Positions 8,805 to 18,270 of a stretch of DNA of 64,000 bases are shown here, piece by piece. The position numbers and the translations under genes are program-made. Below the pieces are notes generated by a model. It was not told the DNA's origin. It did not search any database and saw nothing but the letters and a program-made list of their open reading frames with translations. Each line of letters begins with the position of its first letter. Positions within the stretch are counted from its first letter, which is position 1. The DNA lies in NCBI GenBank assembly GCA_030272585.1, contig BSYQ01000011.1, positions 1,178,001 through 1,242,000 of the forward strand, given 5' to 3'. The DNA is from Bryopsis sp. KO-2023. Lineage: Eukaryota > Chlorophyta > Ulvophyceae > Bryopsidales > Bryopsidaceae.

Positions 8805-10619
8805 TTAACGCTGTTCCTGCGCTTGCGCTTGTTGGGTAGCACGCTGCTCCTGCGCATGCGCTTGCTGCACTGCACGATACCGGACACAGGGATCAAATGC
8901 GGCAGCCACCCTCTTGGACTTTAGGAATGGCAGATCCCTTGTGATGCCGGACACCTTGAGCTGCCGCTTCACACACATGTTGCAGTGTGGCAACTTCTCG
9001 TGCTCAGCCGGGAACGGAGGGATTTCTTCGAACGTCGAGCGTGTCAGCTTCAACATATGGGCAGGTAGAGAGAATGGGGAGACGGTGGCGATGGACTTGT
9101 TGTCCACTTCTGCGACTTTTTGGACCGCCGTGACGATGCGCCCCAGCATCGAGTATGCCAACCAGTGAGCATCACACACGAGGTGATACCCACAAGGAAG
9201 GACGGAATACTTCTTCTGCGTCAGCCGCTGAGCACTTGCTTGCATTGGGCTTCTCCCGCACCAAATGCACATGGGCAACTCGTGAAAGTGCCGGTTGCCG
9301 CGGTAATTTTGCAAGGCTCGGTCCCTGGGGTTAGTATATTGGACCTTCGGCCATTTCTCTGACGCAGTGATGGGGTTGCAAGCCTCCTCGATATCCTCCC
9401 GTGACAGGTTCACTTCGCTGGGTGCAGCATCCACTTTGTCTTGAGCAGCCGCCCTTAGTCTTCTGAGCTTAACCTTTTCTCGGAAAGCCCGAAGTGCTGC
9501 TTCTGTTGGAGCTAACTCCAACGGTGGATGAACCGCACGCTGAACCTCTGTCACCTGGCTTGGCCCTTCATCATTCCTGATTTCCCCGTCCTCCAGTTCA
9601 GAACTAGGACCTTCGAGCCTAGGAGGTGGACTGCCGAAGTCAATTTCTTCGTTAAAATCCAAGTCCAAAAGCTCCTCCTCTCTCATGTCGAATAAGTCCT
9701 CCCCCGGTGCTATTGCGGTAGCCTCATCTCCGGGAGTCTGAACTGTTGGCGCTGGTTGTGAGGGTGCTGGAGTCTTTAATGCGGCAGCCTTTAACTTGAG
9801 TAACAAGTTGGCTCTTGCTGCATCTCCAGGCATACGATCCCTCGGTGGCTCACCACCTTCATCGTCACCGTCCTCTCGCCTTCTCTTTCCGTGTGGATCT
9901 TCATCCCTACACGGCGAGCTTGGGCGTTTGTTTTTCCCTTTCCCCTTGCCCTTGCTTGAGCCTCCCGCATCATCGTCCTTGGACGGTTCCAGATCAAGTG
10001 TTGCGTTTGACAACAGAACTTGGACTTGGCGATCCAGTTCTTCGCGTACCCGTGGTGCTGGTACCGCCGGGTTCAAACGCAGCATCTTGTCCGTTGTTTC
10101 GCTCTGCACTTGAAGTTTTTCAGAGCCGTCTCTGAGGGACTCTCCCAGCAAATCGATCTGCAGCTCTTGTTCTGCCAATTCCTTCTTAAGGTTATTGGCT
10201 GCTGCACTCCACGCGGTTGCTACAGCTCGCTGCAGCGTTTCCTCTACCGCGGTAAATCGATCTACCATTCCCCCGAGAGCTTGTTTACGGAGGTCATTCT
10301 CACGATGGTTAGCCATCATGTGAGATTGGAACCTTTGCTTTTTCAGCTTCATGGCTTCCAATTTTTCTTCCAAGACCTTGGTCTTGTCCTCCGCTTCTTT
10401 CTTTTCCGCCTCCGCCTTATCCTTGGCTTTCTCCGCTGCCTCCTTCGCAGCCTCAGCTGCTTTCGTCCGGTCACTCAACTCTGAGAGCTGCCGGGTTAAG
10501 GCCTCATTGTTCTGCAGCACTTCCTCTGCGGTCGACGTAAAGTGCTGCAGCTCCTCTTCTTTTTGAGCTACCTCCGCTTCCAACCTCGCAATAATTGCGG
10601 CGGGTGTGTCGGCAGCCAT
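8805..10619 (-). CDS. B1 ORF3: coiled-coil protein with C-terminal RING-like zinc array
   Basis: 604 aa from the ATG at 10619 (context ATAATGG). An in-frame extension upstream to 10703 has no ATG. Residues about 10-165 are a long Ala/Glu/Lys heptad-like coiled coil; then a basic patch KGKGKNKRP and an acidic Pro-rich middle. The cysteine array is at residues about 450-548 (8973-9269): CIWC, C-x2-H-x2-C-x2-H-W, then CNMC about 60 residues later. The tail is rich in Gln-Ala-Gln-Glu. Ligand order fits a cross-brace RING-type fold with His at position 6. It is neither Gag, Pol nor a recognisable Env: there is no signal peptide or membrane segment. It sits after pol with its own TATA-like box, suggesting a separate transcript. 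Ubiquitin-ligase or nucleic-acid roles are possible but unproven. Confidence 0.75.
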   Translation of the reverse strand: MAADTPAAIIARLEAEVAQKEEELQHFTSTAEEVLQNNEALTRQLSELSDRTKAAEAAKEAAEKAKDKAEAEKKEAEDKTKVLEEKLEAMKLKKQRFQSHMMANHRENDLRKQALGGMVDRFTAVEETLQRAVATAWSAAANNLKKELAEQELQIDLLGESLRDGSEKLQVQSETTDKMLRLNPAVPAPRVREELDRQVQVLLSNATLDLEPSKDDDAGGSSKGKGKGKNKRPSSPCRDEDPHGKRRREDGDDEGGEPPRDRMPGDAARANLLLKLKAAALKTPAPSQPAPTVQTPGDEATAIAPGEDLFDMREEELLDLDFNEEIDFGSPPPRLEGPSSELEDGEIRNDEGPSQVTEVQRAVHPPLELAPTEAALRAFREKVKLRRLRAAAQDKVDAAPSEVNLSREDIEEACNPITASEKWPKVQYTNPRDRALQNYRGNRHFHELPMCIWCGRSPMQASAQRLTQKKYSVLPCGYHLVCDAHWLAYSMLGRIVTAVQKVAEVDNKSIATVSPFSLPAHMLKLTRSTFEEIPPFPAEHEKLPHCNMCVKRQLKVSGITRDLPFLKSKRVAAAFDPCVRYRAVQQAHAQEQRATQQAQAQEQR

Positions 10620-11068
10620 TATGTTCGTCGGAAAGAAAGAAATAACAACGGTTTGTGCGTCTTTAGACTCTTTTTCACTCAGGAGCTCGCTCCGTTTACA
10701 CAAACACTAGGGCAAAATGGTTCAAGGGCTGCGCTTATAAGGCTGGGTGACTCGTACACTTTCCTCGTTGGGTTATTGGGGTGAGACACCAACGTTTCGC
10801 TCAGTTGGAGTCTCGTCAAGACCACCTCAACACGTCACTTGATAGGGGTTTTCTCGGAACAACCACACTATCTCAAATGTGACATCGTTTGCCCGGTTTC
10901 TAAAGTACTACTGAAGCTACACTTACTGCGCCAGCCAAATAACTTAGGCACCTAACGCATTAAAGTTAAAGAGTTGGTTTGGAAGTCGACAGAGTTTTTC
11001 TAAGGTATCCTTTTTCGCGCCCCCTTGCTATAAGGAGTTCCACCTTAGCCATCAAACACTCTGCTTCC
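10620..11068 (-). promoter_or_regulatory. B1 pol-ORF3 spacer with putative internal promoter
   Basis: No gene. In element sense CCTTATAAGCGCAGCCC centres on TTATAA (10735-10740), about 117 nt before the ORF3 ATG. F has TATAAAC at nearly the same distance, with similar GC-rich flanking and a GTAAACGG/GTTTACG-like motif further down. The rest shows no signal. Confidence 0.45.
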
Positions 11069-14000
11069 CTATTCTCTTCCTTTCTGCAACTCTTTTCTTT
11101 CTTTCTCTTTAAATGCGCGAAGTATATCTGGTGCGTTAACCAGATTAGCTTCAGGTTCCCAAGTAGCGTCAAGTAGATCGTATCCTTTCCACAGCACTAG
11201 GTATTCACGATTGCGTTTACCTCTAGCCCTTAGGATATTTTCGACCTCATACTCTACTTCGCTACCAATCAACTCTCCTTCTGGAGGTTGTATCTGCCTG
11301 CTGTTATCACTCGAGGCGTGATAACGCTTGAACTTAGAAACATGAAACACTGGGTGAATGAGCCATGTTTCCGGAAGTTGAACTCTGTAAGCCACCTTTG
11401 ATATTTTCTCCACAATTTCAAAGGGACCCACAAATCGACGGCGCAGTTTGGGACTCACTTTGTTCAAAGCAGCCAACGGAATAAAACGGCTTTTTATCAG
11501 GACTTTATCCCCTTTCTCAAAAGCAATGTCTTTCCTCTTCTTGTTTGCACTCACACACATTCTGTGTTGTGCTCTAGAGTAATATGCTTTTGCGGTATCT
11601 AAGTCCTGTGCCATCCGTGCTACCATAGTCTTAACTGCTTCCACTTGAAATTGCGTTGCCGTCCCACCAATGTTTGGTGTCTCTGGATGGTACCCATACA
11701 TCAAATATGCAGGTGCGAACCCTGTACTCGCATTCACTGCATTGTTTGCTGCAAACTCTGCTGTAGGTAAATACTCAACCCACTTATGGGGATACCTCTC
11801 AGCATATGGCCTTAAGAAATTTTCCAGAGTACGTATGGTAACCTCACTCTGCCCATCCGTCTGAGGGTGGTAAGCTGTACTCATACGAATCTCTGTACCC
11901 AGAGCTTTAAAAAGCGTCTGCCAGAACTTGCTGGTAAAGCGAGGGTCTCTATCAGACACAATCACTTTAGGTAGGCCATGGTTGCGGTAAACATGTTCGA
12001 TAAAAAGTTGGGCGTATCCTGCAGCGGTAATCTCTTTAGTACATGGGGCGAAATGCACAAACTTGGTAAGTCTATCGACAAAGACAGCTACAGCACTAAA
12101 CCCATTGGATGCTGGTAGATCTGTCACCAAGTCAGTGGTAATCTGCTCCCACTTCCGCTCAGGTATTGGCAGGGGTTGAAGTAAGCCCATAGGCTTCTGT
12201 GTGTCAGCCTTTATTTGTTGGCACACAGGGCATTCGCGCACAAATGCCTTCAACTCATTCATCCACCCCTTCCACCAATATCGCCGCGCTAGGATTTCTC
12301 CTGTTCGCGCTGGTCCTGTATGGCCTGCTGAAGGTGTCTCATGGCACTCCTTCATAATCTTATTGCGCTGGCCTTTAGGAACCACCACTTTCTCGACTAA
12401 TCCTCTCTTTGGGACCGTCCAGAGTATTCCCTCTCTGAGGAAATATCCCTCAACTTCCTCGCCACTCTCAAGCTTCCGCAATATCTTCACCAAGGAGTTA
12501 TCAGCTTGGAGGGCTTGTTTCCACTCGTCTTGGCTTGCTTGATGCACTTGCCAAGTGGAAATGTTCATCGCAGTTTCCACGGGCTTAGGAATACTGCGGG
12601 AGAGAGCATCTGCTAACACATTAGCCTTGCCTTTGATATAGGAGATCTTGGGGTTGATCGAAGTCAGGTACCCCGCCTCAAGCCATCTTGCTTGGGTTCT
12701 AGAAAGGTTCCTCTGCGACAGAATATGCGTCAGAGGTTGGTGGTCAGTGAACACTGTTACTCCACCCGCACAACCTTCTAGATAATGTCTCCACTGCACC
12801 ATCGCATAACATATTGCACACAACTCTTTGTCGTATGGTGCATAGTTAAGCTCGGCAGGCTTGAATCTACGTGAGAGGTAAGCTATTGGCTGTAGCCCCT
12901 CTCCGTGATCCTGTGTTAACACGGCACCGATGGCCTCATTCGACGCATCAGTGATCACAGTGTAAGGCAGTGACGCATCTGGAAAAATAAGGACGGGAGC
13001 TTGACTTAGACGCTTTTTCAGTTCATTGAATGCGCCACGCTCAACCTGTCCCCATCTCCAGGGATGGTCTTTTTTCACTAAGTCATGGAGTGGTCCAGCA
13101 ACATGTGCAAACTGGGGAATGAATTTCCTGTAGTATGAAACCATTCCAAGGAAACTACGTACATCACTAACACTCTGTAGTTCCTTCCACTCCTTCACTG
13201 CCTTCACTTTTTGTTCCTGTGGTTTTAACCCACTTCCGCTAATGCGGTAGCCAAGATAGTCTACTGTTGCGACAGCCAGCTCACTTTTACTTGCCTTAGC
13301 AAAAAGCTGATATTCTGCTAGTCGCGACAGAACTTTCTCTAAGTGTTCGGCATGCTGTTCCATGTTTTCAGAGAAGATGAGTATGTCATCGATAAAGACA
13401 ACAACAAAATCATCTAAAAACTCTGCGAGTAGGTCTTGCACTAGAGTTTGGAATTGCGCTGGGCAATTGGTTAGCCCAAAAGGCGCTACCAAAAACTCAA
13501 AGTGACCGTATCTCGTGCGGAACGCTGTTTTATCTGTATCAGATGGCCTTACTGGAAATTGCCAATAGCCTGATCGCAGATCTAACTTCGAGAACACTTT
13601 GGCTTTGAACACTCTATCCATCAATTCTTCTGGCAGGGGTAAAGGATATCGGTTTTTCACCGTCACCTTATTGATCCACCTGTAATCCACACACATCCTT
13701 AAGCCTCCATCCTTTTTCGGTACAAATAGGATTGGCGCGCCCCAAGGGGACTCGGATGGTTTGATTTTCTTCTGTTCCAGAAGGTAGTCCACTTGTGCTT
13801 TCACTTCATCCAGCTCTGCTGGTGAAAGCTTGTATATTGGACGATGGATAGGTGTTGGATCCTCCAGGTCTATCTTAAACTCATGACCTTTTCTCTTTGG
13901 AGGAATCCCTGGGGGTAAATCACGAGGGAACACACCACGGTGTGTTTCTACCACCTTTTTAATTTCGGCAGGGGTGTCTGAACGAATAAGTTTGCCAATC

Positions 14001-15079
14001 TCATCCTCAGTGTTGAATGGCTGTGTTCGCTCTATTGCGTCAGGCAATTCATGTTGGCCTAAAGCTTTCTCTTCAGACTCTTGCACTACAACCATGAATG
14101 CTGTCTCTGTTTTGAGATGACGCATCATTCTCTTAGCTGAACACTCAGTCACTGGCACTTCTTGCAGTATCGACTGTACTTTTCGTTCAGGTTCAATACT
14201 CTCTTGGGTTGGATGTCGCAACGGGAGATGAAACACTTGGCTGTTTTTGCAAACTGAAATCTCATTTTGCTGAAAGTCTATGCGGGGGTTTTCTTTCTGC
14301 AACCAGGGCATGCCCAATATTAGGTCATAACCAAGGTCTGGGAACAGATCCGCTTTCATTTTGCACTTCAGCCCTCCTATCTTTACTCGGAGGTTGTTAC
14401 AGCTGCCAGCCAGTTCTTTAATATCTCCGTTTGCCAACATTGCTCTCTTTGAGCTTGGTGTAATCGACAACCCGAGATCACGCGCTACCTTATCATTGAT
14501 ATAGTTTGCGGTACTTCCACAATCAATGAATGCATAAAGGTCCGTGGTCTTAATCCGTGCTTTTACTTCGTACCCTCTCACAGGCACTTCTTGAATTTTT
14601 AACAGAGGGCATGTGTCACCCTTGGTTGACGAAGTTGATCGAACTTCTGACACATTAACTCGCTCTGTGGTAGACCGCTGGGTTGTTTCTGACCCACTAT
14701 CGTCTACGTCTGCAGGCAGGGACTCCTGTAGACTACTCTGCGACTCCAATGAGCCCACAGATTCACTAACAGAGGGAAGAGATGCAGATGACGCATGAGG
14801 CGCGTCCATCTCATCCGGTGTGCTTTCCTTCTGTTCATTTTTCCAATCGCAGTTGTCATGTGCCGATTGGGTAGATGTGGAGAGTGTCTCTGTTCTCTCT
14901 TCACGCGGTGTACTAGTCCGCTCCTCAGGTTTTCCGCTGTGAGTACTTTTAACCTTTTTCGAGGCACCTACTTTTGATCTATGCTTCCTACGCCGCCTAC
15001 GAACTCTGTTTCGCTTACGACGTTTGCGTCGGCCAGGCTCAGACGAAGCAGTTTCCTGCCTGGCGGTCAGTTTAACATT
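11069..15079 (-). CDS. pol: B1 Pol: protease, RT, RNase H, integrase, chromodomain
   Basis: The -1 frame relative to Gag is open without a stop from the slip site at 15079, through a very basic segment (KRRKRNRVRRRRRK), to the stop at 11069. An ATG at 14809 is replaced by GTG in B2, so frameshift entry is preferred over internal initiation. Counting from 14809: protease DCGS near residue 95, RT about 330-510 with FIDD near 470, RNase H (TDASNEAIGAVL...ELCAI...TDHQ) about 600-730, integrase zinc region with CPVC, DDE core (TDLVTD near 891, SDRDPRF near 955, SEVTIRTLENF near 986), GPFEIVEK tail, and a chromodomain YLVLWKGYDLLDATWEP about 1190-1240. The chromodomain is expected to direct integration to marked chromatin. 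Confidence 0.93.
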   Translation of the reverse strand, partial: NVKLTARQETASSEPGRRKRRKRNRVRRRRRKHRSKVGASKKVKSTHSGKPEERTSTPREERTETLSTSTQSAHDNCDWKNEQKESTPDEMDAPHASSASLPSVSESVGSLESQSSLQESLPADVDDSGSETTQRSTTERVNVSEVRSTSSTKGDTCPLLKIQEVPVRGYEVKARIKTTDLYAFIDCGSTANYINDKVARDLGLSITPSSKRAMLANGDIKELAGSCNNLRVKIGGLKCKMKADLFPDLGYDLILGMPWLQKENPRIDFQQNEISVCKNSQVFHLPLRHPTQESIEPERKVQSILQEVPVTECSAKRMMRHLKTETAFMVVVQESEEKALGQHELPDAIERTQPFNTEDEIGKLIRSDTPAEIKKVVETHRGVFPRDLPPGIPPKRKGHEFKIDLEDPTPIHRPIYKLSPAELDEVKAQVDYLLEQKKIKPSESPWGAPILFVPKKDGGLRMCVDYRWINKVTVKNRYPLPLPEELMDRVFKAKVFSKLDLRSGYWQFPVRPSDTDKTAFRTRYGHFEFLVAPFGLTNCPAQFQTLVQDLLAEFLDDFVVVFIDDILIFSENMEQHAEHLEKVLSRLAEYQLFAKASKSELAVATVDYLGYRISGSGLKPQEQKVKAVKEWKELQSVSDVRSFLGMVSYYRKFIPQFAHVAGPLHDLVKKDHPWRWGQVERGAFNELKKRLSQAPVLIFPDASLPYTVITDASNEAIGAVLTQDHGEGLQPIAYLSRRFKPAELNYAPYDKELCAICYAMVQWRHYLEGCAGGVTVFTDHQPLTHILSQRNLSRTQARWLEAGYLTSINPKISYIKGKANVLADALSRSIPKPVETAMNISTWQVHQASQDEWKQALQADNSLVKILRKLESGEEVEGYFLREGILWTVPKRGLVEKVVVPKGQRNKIMKECHETPSAGHTGPARTGEILARRYWWKGWMNELKAFVRECPVCQQIKADTQKPMGLLQPLPIPERKWEQITTDLVTDLPASNGFSAVAVFVDRLTKFVHFAPCTKEITAAGYAQLFIEHVYRNHGLPKVIVSDRDPRFTSKFWQTLFKALGTEIRMSTAYHPQTDGQSEVTIRTLENFLRPYAERYPHKWVEYLPTAEFAANNAVNASTGFAPAYLMYGYHPETPNIGGTATQFQVEAVKTMVARMAQDLDTAKAYYSRAQHRMCVSANKKRKDIAFEKGDKVLIKSRFIPLAALNKVSPKLRRRFVGPFEIVEKISKVAYRVQLPETWLIHPVFHVSKFKRYHASSDNSRQIQPPEGELIGSEVEYEVENILRARGKRNREYLVLWKGYDLLDATWEPEANLVNAPDILRAFKEKERKELQKGRE

Positions 15080-17706
15080 TTTTTTACATCGGGGAGGTTT
15101 TTCACCTCCTCCAATCTAGGACATTGCCTCACAGGATGACCCTTCTTTCCACAAAGATAACAATTATATCCTCCTCCCCCCTGGGGGTTCTGTCTTCCCT
15201 GATTGGCTTGTCCTCTTCCACGGTTACCACCACCGCGTCCACGTCCACCACCACCACGTCCTCCTCCTCGTCCTTGTTGCTGTTGCTGCTGCACTCCTGC
15301 GGCAGCTTGTGGTGGTGCTTGGGCTGGTGGTGTGGGGTTCTGCTGCTGCTGACCCTGATTCTGGCCTTTCTTCTTTCTTCCACCACGCCAGACTCCTTTC
15401 TTTTTCTGATTGGTCTGCCCTCCTTGGCCTTGTGTTCCAACTCCAAGGGCTTCCAATCGTTCGGCGGATATGATGGCGGCCTCGACATCTCGAGGTACCG
15501 TTGCTGCGACTAACTTCTGAACTTCACTTTTAAGTCCATCCACGAAGAGCAAATACTGGTGATCCTCTTCGAGGTCTGGAATCCTCAAGACTAACCGCTG
15601 AAACTCTTTGACGAACTGTTTCACGGTTCCAGTCTGCTTGAGTTTGTGGAGGTCACGCCACGCTTCATCTCGATCACTAGAGAATTCGAAAGCTGTAGCT
15701 AAGCCATCCATGAAGTCCATCCAGTCACGGAAGGGTGGTCTTTCACCTCGGTGAATTTTCAACTCTTGCATCGTTAACCAATCCGAGGCAGCTCCATAAA
15801 GGTTAGTGGCCATAATCGATTGCCACTGTGCTTCATGCACTCCGCAGGTTCTCAAGTACCGCGTCATGAGCACTTGCCATTTACGGGCTTTTGGTTCTCC
15901 ACTTCCGTTAAATGCACGAGGCATTTGCAACTTGACGGTGCTAGGCAACCACTGTCCTTGCCTAGGAGGTCCTGGCCCTGCCGGTCCAGCGCCACCTCCA
16001 CCTCCATCAGGAGGTCCACCGGGAGGTCCACCGCCTCCACCATCTCCACCGCCGCCACCACCTCCTCCGCCATCAGGCGCACCTGGAATGCGGGAAGGTG
16101 GGCGGTTTCGTCTGTCGCGGTAATCATCACCGCCATCATCATCTGGGTCGTCATCACCAGGGTCTCCAAAGTTACCACGCATGCGAGGAACTCGACTGGG
16201 TCCACCAGTAGACTCATATGAACCAAGTGCAGCAAAGGGATTATTTTCTACCCTTGCTCCCAATGCACTTAACCCAAGTCCCAATCTTCCAGTACGTGTG
16301 GGGATCTGCATGGGTTCTTTTCCTTTCTCTTCTCTGACCTGTGCCTTAGCACGCTCCAGGTCAATTTGATATAACACTTCTGCTGAGGAGAGAACTCTTG
16401 GGTTAGTTCGTGTGGGTCTACGTGATCCATCGGCAGAGTCGGGTTCTGAGATGCGTACTCCAGGCTGAGCTCTTGTACTTGGAGGTATCAACTGAGGGAA
16501 TGTGAAATCAGCGTCTGGTGCGCTGTCCACTGCAGTGCATGGTGGTGCTTCTGCAGCAACAATTTCACCCTCCTCGACCTGTACTGCTGGAGGAGCCGGT
16601 ATTGTTGAGGTTCCTGCCCCAACCATTCCTACCGCGAAGCTCTGGTCTAGTGGCGGCCATGATGCAGCCAACTGCTTTACTGATTTCTTCGGCAGCGGCA
16701 TCCCAAAGGCTGAGTCCTCAGGCTCAGGAGAAGTTGATTCTTCTCGCTCTGGTGATACTGCACGAGCATCACTTCCACTTTGGGCACTCTGACTTCCGCC
16801 ACTCACATCCTCCATGCTTCGTTCCAGGCCAGATAATCTTAAGGCAACCACATCAGCTGCATCTTGCTGCTGATCCCAGGTCTTGGATGCCTTTTTCTCC
16901 AAGGCAATCAAATCTTTTTGAATTGCTACTCTTGAGCTCTGCAAACGCTTCACCTCAGCACCTTGCTTATGCAAGGACTCCCGAAACAATTCTAGAGTCC
17001 GTTCGACTTTTTCGTTGGAATCCGCAACAGTTCCTAATAAGCCTTCAATTCTCCGCCCTTGAACAAGGGATAACTCGGAGAGTTGTTTTAACTGAAGTGC
17101 TGATGCTTCAGTTGCTTCTTTTAGGTCAGCAAAACGAGAGTCCGCTAGAATGTCTGCGGCATCCATTCTCCTCGTTATTGCATCCACAGAAGCTTTGATC
17201 TCGGCTCTTTCTTTTCTATGGTCGATATCTTGGCGTAAGAGCCTCTGCTCGTATCGACTATGTTGAGCCGCTACTGAATCCAGCTTCTGCTGTTGCGACA
17301 CCACCGCATGCTGTGTGGCCTCAACCTGTTGCGCATGCTGGTGCTGTGTTTCCAGCGCCTGCCCGATCACCTCTGATGCGCCAGCCAGTTGGTTCGACAC
17401 AGAGGCCTCAGCATGGGCTAGCCTCTGCCCCAGTGTCTGGTCAACTTGCTGCAGGTGACCCCTTAGCCCGTGGGCTAAATCGTCCACACGGTCATGGACC
17501 GCATCCACATCCTCTCTTAAGGCTTCCGCATCAGCTCCCATGTCTATGTCGACAGCTGCTTGCTGGACATTGTGGATGTTCTGGACGTTTATTTGTTGAT
17601 ACACAACATTGGGTGCGTCAGGCAATTCCTCATCGAACTCAGGTTCAATCCCTGGCTCTTCAACTTGAGGCTCGCGCACTGCCAATGCGTGTTCACGGTC
17701 AGCCAT
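15067..17706 (-). CDS. gag: B1 Gag with CCHC zinc knuckle
   Basis: 879 aa from the ATG at 17706 (MADREHAL). The N-terminal third is a long heptad-like region (about 60-290) rich in Gln, Ala and Glu. Then comes a Pro/Ser/Glu-rich linker, a Gly/Pro tract around residue 540, and the retrotransposon Gag capsid region about 582-750 (FNGSGEPKARKWQ...FVDGLKSEV). A Gln/Arg/Gly-rich RNA-binding stretch precedes the knuckle CYLCGKKGHPVRQC near residue 843. The slippery run A-AAA-AAA lies just before the stop, so most ribosomes end Gag here and a minority continue in Pol. Confidence 0.93.
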   Translation of the reverse strand: MADREHALAVREPQVEEPGIEPEFDEELPDAPNVVYQQINVQNIHNVQQAAVDIDMGADAEALREDVDAVHDRVDDLAHGLRGHLQQVDQTLGQRLAHAEASVSNQLAGASEVIGQALETQHQHAQQVEATQHAVVSQQQKLDSVAAQHSRYEQRLLRQDIDHRKERAEIKASVDAITRRMDAADILADSRFADLKEATEASALQLKQLSELSLVQGRRIEGLLGTVADSNEKVERTLELFRESLHKQGAEVKRLQSSRVAIQKDLIALEKKASKTWDQQQDAADVVALRLSGLERSMEDVSGGSQSAQSGSDARAVSPEREESTSPEPEDSAFGMPLPKKSVKQLAASWPPLDQSFAVGMVGAGTSTIPAPPAVQVEEGEIVAAEAPPCTAVDSAPDADFTFPQLIPPSTRAQPGVRISEPDSADGSRRPTRTNPRVLSSAEVLYQIDLERAKAQVREEKGKEPMQIPTRTGRLGLGLSALGARVENNPFAALGSYESTGGPSRVPRMRGNFGDPGDDDPDDDGGDDYRDRRNRPPSRIPGAPDGGGGGGGGGDGGGGGPPGGPPDGGGGGAGPAGPGPPRQGQWLPSTVKLQMPRAFNGSGEPKARKWQVLMTRYLRTCGVHEAQWQSIMATNLYGAASDWLTMQELKIHRGERPPFRDWMDFMDGLATAFEFSSDRDEAWRDLHKLKQTGTVKQFVKEFQRLVLRIPDLEEDHQYLLFVDGLKSEVQKLVAATVPRDVEAAIISAERLEALGVGTQGQGGQTNQKKKGVWRGGRKKKGQNQGQQQQNPTPPAQAPPQAAAGVQQQQQQGRGGGRGGGGRGRGGGNRGRGQANQGRQNPQGGGGYNCYLCGKKGHPVRQCPRLEEVKNLPDVKKMLN
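15079..15085 (-). promoter_or_regulatory. B1 -1 frameshift site A AAA AAA
   Basis: In element sense GTA AAA AAA ATG TTA AAC TGA: a canonical slippery heptamer five codons before the Gag stop. Slipping back one base enters the open Pol frame (AAT GTT AAA CTG ...). B2 keeps the same run at 25803-25809. A downstream stimulatory structure was not assessed. Confidence 0.7.
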
Positions 17707-17836
17707 GATCTCTCAGCCACTATTTGGGAGTACTCAACAACCACGGTTGGAGTTTCTCTCTACCAAACAAACAAACAAAAACGTTTGTTGCGCCACGTTC
17801 ACAAGTTTCGATCTCAAGAACTTAAAGTTCTTGCCT

Positions 17837-17849
17837 CGCTCCGAAACCA
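17837..17849 (-). promoter_or_regulatory. B1 primer binding site
   Basis: TGGTTTCGGAGCG in element sense, two bases inside the 5' LTR. Pairs with a tRNA 3' end CGCTCCGAAACCA. The first 12 bases are shared with the PBS of A, C, D, TRIM and B2. Confidence 0.7.
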
Positions 17850-17851
17850 AT

Positions 17852-18270
17852 TGATAGTGAAGCTTGTGGGTGACGCAATAGTGGTCGGCTGTGTTGGTTG
17901 GATTCGTGATAACTTGCTGGCTAACGCAAGTATACTTGTGGGGTTTGTTGGTTTAGACAACTCTCTAGCTAGCGCGGTTGTGAACGCTACTAGAGCACTT
18001 GATTGGATAAGTGATTGCGTCAGGCAAACACTTAGACACACACACACAAACACACACACAAGCGGGAACACACCAATCCCACGAATCCCGAATTCTTACA
18101 AAGTAAAGTGAATGTCAAAACAACGAGTGGGCCTCTTAAGTACCCCTAAGTGTAGTACGCTGACGCATGCCCCAAACTCTGGGTCTAATCTGTCTTACTC
18201 GCGAACCCGCATGCGTCAGCCACCCTCGGCTCTATCCCAAACTACCTCGTATAGCGCTAAAAGACTAACA
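17852..18270 (-). repeat. B1 5' LTR
   Basis: 419 bp, reads identical to 8205-8623. Followed on the right by the target duplication TTCTC. Confidence 0.93.

Larger units (their letters stand above)
8205..18270 (-). mobile_element. Element B1, full-length chromodomain Ty3/gypsy retrotransposon
   Basis: 10,066 bp between 419-bp LTRs (8205-8623 and 17852-18270) that read identical. Order in element sense: PBS, Gag, -1 frameshift, Pol (PR-RT-RH-IN-chromodomain), spacer with TATA-like box, ORF3 (coiled coil plus RING-like array), PPT, 3' LTR. The right flank is TTCTC (18271-18275). The matching TTCTC is at 7655-7659, outside the TRIM, not beside the B1 LTR. All ORFs are open, so the copy looks competent. 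Confidence 0.92.

Noticed and set aside
8805-10619. ORF3 as a classical envelope gene
   Set aside because: In B and F there is no signal peptide, membrane anchor or fusion-type segment; coiled coil plus cysteine array fits a soluble protein better.
15864-17198. Plus-strand frames of 123-226 codons over B1 Gag and similar ones over B2 Gag
   Set aside because: They are antisense to a clear Gag with capsid and CCHC motifs and mirror its codon bias and low-complexity tracts.
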